Source of the DNA: Limanda limanda
Lineage: Eukaryota; Chordata; Actinopteri; Pleuronectiformes; Pleuronectidae
Assembly: GCF_963576545.1 (NCBI RefSeq)
Contig: NC_083649.1
Coordinates: 4,183,906-4,247,905 of the forward strand
Length of the DNA: 64,000 nt
Direction of reading: 5' to 3'
The translations under genes were made by a program, and so were the position numbers. This document shows, one piece after another, positions 59,136-64,000 of this stretch. The number at the start of each line of letters is the position of its first letter. Positions within the stretch are counted from its first letter, which is position 1. The notes below the pieces were generated by a model. That model did no database searches and had not been told where the DNA came from. It was given only the letters and a program-made list of their open reading frames with translations.

Positions 59136-59750
59136 AACGATGAAGACCTTTATTCTCAAAGCATCTTCAGTCTCAGACGATCTTCCTCATCTTTTTTCTT
59201 CCTCCTGCGTTTACAACACGTTTGAGAACAAGTCAGATGGAACAATACACTTTTTTAAAAATACGTTCTTGCACTGATTAAAATTAGAATTCTGATGACG
59301 GTTCAAGATCTGAAGTCGCAGCCGAACTTCGCAGACACAAAAAAAAGAATTCTCTGCTGCGCCCGTTTGATGCTGTTTTCATAAATTATTGATGCCTCAG
59401 CCCGGCCTCCTCCTCCTCCTCCTCCGACTTCTTCATCCTGGGAGATCAGCAGTGAGAGCTCCTCAGTAATTCCAACAAACAGCTCCCTCTTTTGTTCCCA
59501 TCTGCCGGGTGGAGAGGCGGGACCTCCGTCAGGCTGACGTGACGACAGACTGGAGCAGACACCTCCAGCTGCAGCCGTGTGTACCCGTCCCACCTGGAGC
59601 TCCATCACTACCTCCTCACTCCTCCTGGTGATGTCAGACAGCTGACGCCTTTATTCTCCACTCGTCACAGCCGAGACCAGTTCTCTGTCCCACAGCAGAA
59701 TCAATATGGAGATAAAGTTCGGGAAGACAGGGACAAATTGAGTATTATTT

Positions 59751-59796
<46 letters not shown>

Positions 59797-59819
59797 GACA
59801 CCACCCAGCAGCTGTTTAG
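59136..59819. other. Gene-free stretch with (CT)n
   Basis: (CT)n at 59754-59791 and (CCT)n near 59407-59427. No gene. Confidence 0.45.
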
Positions 59820-60000
59820 CTGTGAAAGGTGAAGGACTGTAATTGCCGTGTCACTCGCAGATGGCTTTATAGAAAGAGGTACATTTCAGTGATTAAGCCG
59901 AGGCAATAAGGTGACTACCAGGAAAACAGCAATTAGTGCAACAGTGGAATTGACACAATGAAAGCTTATGTACATTTCCCTCTCGAGTTAATGGCGCCGC
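59820..60000. promoter_or_regulatory. Possible conserved non-coding element
   Basis: A repeat-free block: CAGTGATTAAGCCGAGGCAA, ACAGCAATTAGTGCAACAG and GAAAGCTTATGTACATTTCC. It contains ATTA/TAAT cores and no simple repeats. Among the better enhancer-like blocks here. Confidence 0.3.
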
Positions 60001-61259
60001 CCGAGTGGGGTTATGACTGTGATGGTGTCGCAGCCACAGCTGGCTCCATCACGCTGATCCGGTGGGGGCGGGGACGCTAACGGGCCGCGGGACTCTGTGG
60101 AGAGCTGGAGCTGCTTTCTTTCTGCCGTTTGAATTTGAATGTTGATGATTCTGGCAAACTGTTTGTTTATCGCCGCACTCGTGTCGTGCTCATCGGGGGG
60201 GGGGGGGGGGTTTGGGTTCATCCTGGTTGTGCAAACTCGACAATACAGAGGGAAACGACCCAGTTTGTGCCACAGTGTGCAGATCCTCTCCTCCTGAGAG
60301 GGACACGGACACGAAGCTGCTGGAATCAGGCTGAAAACATCCAATGTCTGTTTGTTCTAACAAAACCAAACATCTGAGTTCATCTCTTTGTGCTGTTTCT
60401 GATGTTCTATGGATTCATTCTTCTATTCTATCGATATCTATACTGGAACCAGAGGTCACCCAGGTCACGAGTTCATCACCACCACAGACATGACATGAGA
60501 ACAGAAAGGCTCCTGATGGAACCAGGGTGTGAACAAGAACCTTCTTGCAATAGCCCCATGTTTTCATAATAGAAAACATCATTAATTGATTAATGTAGAA
60601 AATAATAATCATATCAGGGCCCCTCCCTATCAAATATCAACATTTTAAACATTATACTAATTAGTTTAAAGTTATATAAAGTTGTAGTGGTCTGAACTTC
60701 CATGAAAGGAATCGCTCGCAGCTAAAACAGGAAAAAAACAAACATCTTCCCTGCTTGGAAATAATAATAAATGAAGCTGATCCTGGCTGAAATGAGACTG
60801 AGTTTCTGACACTGAACTGCAGAGATTAAACTGTTTTATTATCCATGTCCGTCACTGATGAGACGATAAGAAGCCAAATCCAGAAGAGTCCGAGTTCAGC
60901 CGGTGTGTAAACACGGGTCCGACACCTGGAGACACATGTTGTAAACACAGAGAGAAATAATGAACCTTCTCTATTTATCATCTAAAAATTAACATCCCGA
61001 CTTCTTCAAAACCATCAGCAGCTTCAGAAGCGGCACATTAGTGTTAATGTAGAAGTGCTTACTGCGAGTTTCTAGGTGTGCGTGTGCAGAGGAAGTGATG
61101 CGACGTTTTCCAATAATGAAAACTGGTGAAAGGGATTTGAATGAACTGCAGTGAGAGATAACAGAGCACACGCAGATGTTATTTACCGAGCACGAGATTG
61201 GCTCGTGAAGGGGGGGGGGGGGGGGGTGACAAATTTGGGTCAGTCTGTCTAACGGTGCT
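60001..61259. other. Gene-free stretch with long G tracts
   Basis: G16 at 60195-60210 and G17 at 61210-61226. No gene recognised. Confidence 0.45.
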
Positions 61260-61395
61260 CTCTCTCTTCTGGTAGAGCAGAGGCTAATCGTTCCATGACC
61301 AAGCAGATTAGGCCATTTTTAGTATAACAGGAGCAGAATTATTGTTTGCAAAGTGCTACGGCGACGGCACTCTGACCTTGTGTGAGTGTGACTCA
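61260..61395. promoter_or_regulatory. Possible conserved non-coding element
   Basis: GCAGAGGCTAATCGTTCCAT, GACCAAGCAGATTAGGCC, then CAGAATTATTGTTTGCAAAG. Paired TAATC/GATTA cores in inverted orientation are 22-25 bases apart, of the kind bound by OTX/PITX homeodomains. Confidence 0.3.
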
Positions 61396-61397
61396 CT

Positions 61398-61399
<2 letters not shown>

Positions 61400-61472
<73 letters not shown>
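61400..61472. repeat. (TG)n microsatellite
   Basis: About 36 perfect TG units. Confidence 0.97.
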
Positions 61473-61474
<2 letters not shown>

Positions 61475-61812
61475 TGCAGCTGGAGTGGTTAATTCATCTG
61501 TGAGAGAAAACCACGTTCGGCTGGATTGTTGTTATTTTTTGTACGTCATGTTCGCAGGAATGCTTTTAATTGAATGTGTTCACTCTCTGACATGAGGACG
61601 GATGATAACGGTTCCTGGTTGAAGCAGAACTGTGTCGTTTACAGCAGCAGATGCTTCAGGCAGTTGGAGATTTTTTTTGTAATCACACACAACTGAGCAG
61701 TTTGTGTTGAATCTTCTGAGTCATTAGCCAGCTCCTGTTGTGTGGAGCTGGTGAAAGACCAGTTTTCATGCCAGGGGGTTTCATAATTGTACTATGCTAC
61801 CAAAAATGCTTC

Positions 61813-62305
61813 AGCATCTATCCTATCATGTGCTATAAAAATTATCCTTTGATGGTTGTGGGGGGGCATGACCTCTGGCATAATTTCCGGATCAGGATTG
61901 AGAGTAAAGAAAGAGAAAGAACAATTTGATGGAATGCACACAGTGGGACAAAAGCATATCACAAATACTATAAAAAAGGAATGTTATTAATTACTGGGAT
62001 GTTGAAAAGAATACCTGGAGTAATATCAATACCGACAAAATTAAGATGTGATGGCTAAGGGATGAAAACTTCATTGATTGTAGAGATTGCCAGGATCAAT
62101 CATGAATACTGACGTCTGTAAATACACACTTAAATATATTTCCCATATTATAACACTCATTCTTGCCAGAAGTGCCTTTTGAGTACTTAATGCTTTATGT
62201 ACTAATTTCTAGCATCTATCCTCTCATGTGCTATAAAAATTATCCTTTGATGGTTGTGGGGGGGGCATGACCACTGGCATAATTTCCGATTCAGGATTGA
62301 GAGTA
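61813..62305. repeat. Direct repeat pair of about 95 bases, offset 398
   Basis: 61813-61906 and 62211-62305 match nearly base for base, from AGCATCTATCCTATCATGTG through CATAATTTCCG to AGGATTGAGAGTA. The sequence between them has no recognised coding or transposon feature. The pair may be remnants of a larger tandem array or the long ends of an element. Confidence 0.8.
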
Positions 62306-62611
62306 CAGGAACATTAGTTTAGTGAATTTTGAAATTGTAAACCGAGCAAACGGTTGAAATGTAGTGCAGTGTGTGTTCTCTTCATTCTTCAGGTGTGTGT
62401 TGTCCCCCTGAGCTACACTTGGTATTTCTATACATGTACTTCAATATGTCCATCATGCTTTCCAGAGGGTAACTACACAGAAATGACAGAATAATAAGGG
62501 GGGGGGAGGGGAAACAGGGAAAGTGCTCCACTGCAGCTTCACCATCGAGTACCTGCTTATTGTATCATTAAGTAGTTCAGCCTCTTTTACAGCTCAAGTC
62601 TCATCATGCAG

Positions 62612-63665
62612 TGGAAATCTGATTTTTAAGGGAGGTGCTGCTGTGATTACTTTGTTCTAAATGTGAAGTGAAGCCATCACATCATTGTCACTGTGTGTTA
62701 TCATCTGGAGACCATGAATACGTGTGGAAACAGTTGAGATCACTTCTTTGGAAGGCCTCAAATAAACAGGTTTGGAAATCCTGCTGCTCCTCAATTTCTT
62801 TTAGTTTGAAAACTATGGTTATATAGTGAAATCTGTAGCTAAGCAACCAACTGCAAGGTACAGCATCTGCTTCCTGGTGTGTTGGTGTGGACGGGGGTGA
62901 TTATCACCAAAACGCTTGTGTGGTTTGAGATTGATTTAGTTATACAACCAAAACGTGTTTGTTAGTATGTTATGTTGAAATCTGATTTTTAAGGGAGCTG
63001 GTGCTGTGATTACTTTGTGCTCAATGTGAAGTGAAGCCATCACATCACTGTCACTGTGTGTTATCATCTGGAGACCATGAATACGTGTGGAAACAGTTGA
63101 GATCACTTGCTGAGTTTACGCCAGCTTTCCACACTTCTTTGGAAGGCCTCATATAAACATGTTTGTAAATCCTGCTGCTCCTCATGTTCTTTTAGTTTGA
63201 AAACTATGGTTATATAGGGAAATCTGTAGCTAGGCAACCAACTGCAAGGTACAGCATCTGCTTCCTGGTGTGTTGGTGTGGACTGAGACTGATTTAGTTT
63301 TACAACCAAAACGTGTTTGTTAGTATGTTATGTTGAAATCTGATTTTTAAGGGAGCTGGTGCTGTGATTACTTTGTGCTAAATGTGAAGTGAAGCCATCA
63401 CCTCACTGTCACTGTGTGTTATCATCTGGAGACCATGAATACGTATAGAAACGTATAGATACACCTGTTTTCCACACTTCTTTGGAAGGCCTCAAATATT
63501 GTAACATTTGAAAATTCTGCTGCTGCTCACGTTCTTTTAGTTTGAAAACTATGGTTTTATAGTGAAATCTGTAACTAGGCAACCAACTACAGGTACAGCA
63601 TCTGCTTCCTGGTGTGTTGGTGTGGACGGAGACTGATTTAGTTTTACAAACCAAAACATGTTGGT
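62612..63665. repeat. Three tandem copies of a unit of about 355 bases
   Basis: Units begin at about 62612, 62978 and 63333 with AAATCTGATTTTTAAGGGAG, and contain GTGAAGTGAAGCCATCAC and AACTATGGTTATATAG segments. Unit 3 is shorter. The minus strand of each unit keeps a related reading frame around SWLPSYRF (unit 1 SWLLSYRF) and TIVFKLKE. Confidence 0.85.
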
Positions 63666-64000
63666 GTCCACATCTGTATTTTAGCATTCCAGTACACGTT
63701 GTGGAACCGAGTGAGTTCTCATTCTGGTGTTGAAGGAAGAGAGAGGAACAGACTCTGGTGACGTTGCTTCTGGGTTCCTGCTTTAACAATTCACGATTTC
63801 TTCCGGTGAGTTTCCCGTGTCTGGTCGTCCTGCTGCTGTTCTGCTTCTTGACTGGCAGCGCTAATCTCCCACTCCCATGTGGTCTCACCCGGGCAGAGGG
63901 GGGGGTTGTGATAGAGCGCTCTGCAGCCTGAGTAATCCTTTTCACTAAATTGCAAGCCACTGTTTATTCAACGCCTTTTGACTGCAGCGCAGAGCCGAGG
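63666..64000. other. Right edge, no recognised gene
   Basis: A 183-codon minus-strand frame (63960-63409) spans the edge and unit 3. It begins with GTG and has no domain outside the repeat peptide. Not called as a gene. G8 near 63899. Confidence 0.35.

Noticed and set aside
58064..59159. Reverse-strand frames of 288 and 356 codons, poly-Ser/Leu/Pro
   Set aside because: They are shadows of the polypurine array. No start context or domain, and the 453-bp duplication explains their repetition.
63409..63960. 183-codon minus-strand gene at the right edge
   Set aside because: Nominal start is GTG, no known domain, and half of it is the tandem repeat peptide. Kept only as a finding.

Overview
The window looks like teleost fish nuclear DNA, probably percomorph (inference). 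It has eukaryotic gene structure: a spliced gene with a TATA box, AATAAA poly(A) signals, and multi-copy TRIM genes of the type expanded in fish. It is also dense in microsatellites, long poly-G/C tracts, hAT-type DNA transposons and LINE 3' ends with short-repeat tails. Most of its 64 kb carries no recognisable protein-coding gene.

Left edge (1-1015): the 5' part of a minus-strand two-exon gene for a long coiled-coil protein of unknown identity, with CCAAT and TATA boxes. It runs off the window. Then 1.3-2.2 kb holds an L2-like LINE relic and a fragment of a dispersed repeat.

3.73-6.86 kb and 39.0-42.0 kb: two intact single-exon TRIM genes (RING, B-boxes, coiled coil, PRY-SPRY) facing away from the window edges they lie near: copy 1 on minus, copy 2 on plus. 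The two 3-kb blocks are one duplicated segment in inverted orientation, including 5' leader, uORF, CDS, 3' UTR, poly(A) signal and downstream flank. About 32 kb separates them. Both outer 5' boundaries sit at simple repeats, a (TCTG)n array of about 312 bp at copy 1 and a GA-rich tract at copy 2. The proteins differ more than their 3' UTRs appear to, which suggests diversification of an antiviral or ubiquitin-ligase type immune gene.

7-39 kb and 42-62 kb: gene-poor DNA. It contains two copies of an 0.8-kb hAT derivative carrying only a BED zinc finger (20.2 and 27.8 kb), a Charlie-like hAT remnant with an 8-bp target duplication (52.3 kb), fold-back MITEs (19.3, 32.5, 55.6 kb), several LINE tails, and many microsatellites. 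It also has several repeat-free, homeodomain-site-rich blocks that resemble conserved non-coding elements (a judgement by texture only, to be tested by alignment). A 16.2-kb block has three phased CRE/ATF-type sites.

58.1-59.15 kb is a 1-kb polypurine array with a 453-bp higher-order duplication. 61.8-62.3 kb holds a 95-bp direct repeat, and 62.6-63.66 kb three tandem copies of a unit of about 355 bp whose minus strand keeps a similar peptide frame in each unit.

No CRISPR array, rRNA, functional tRNA, viral gene or bacterial operon was seen.
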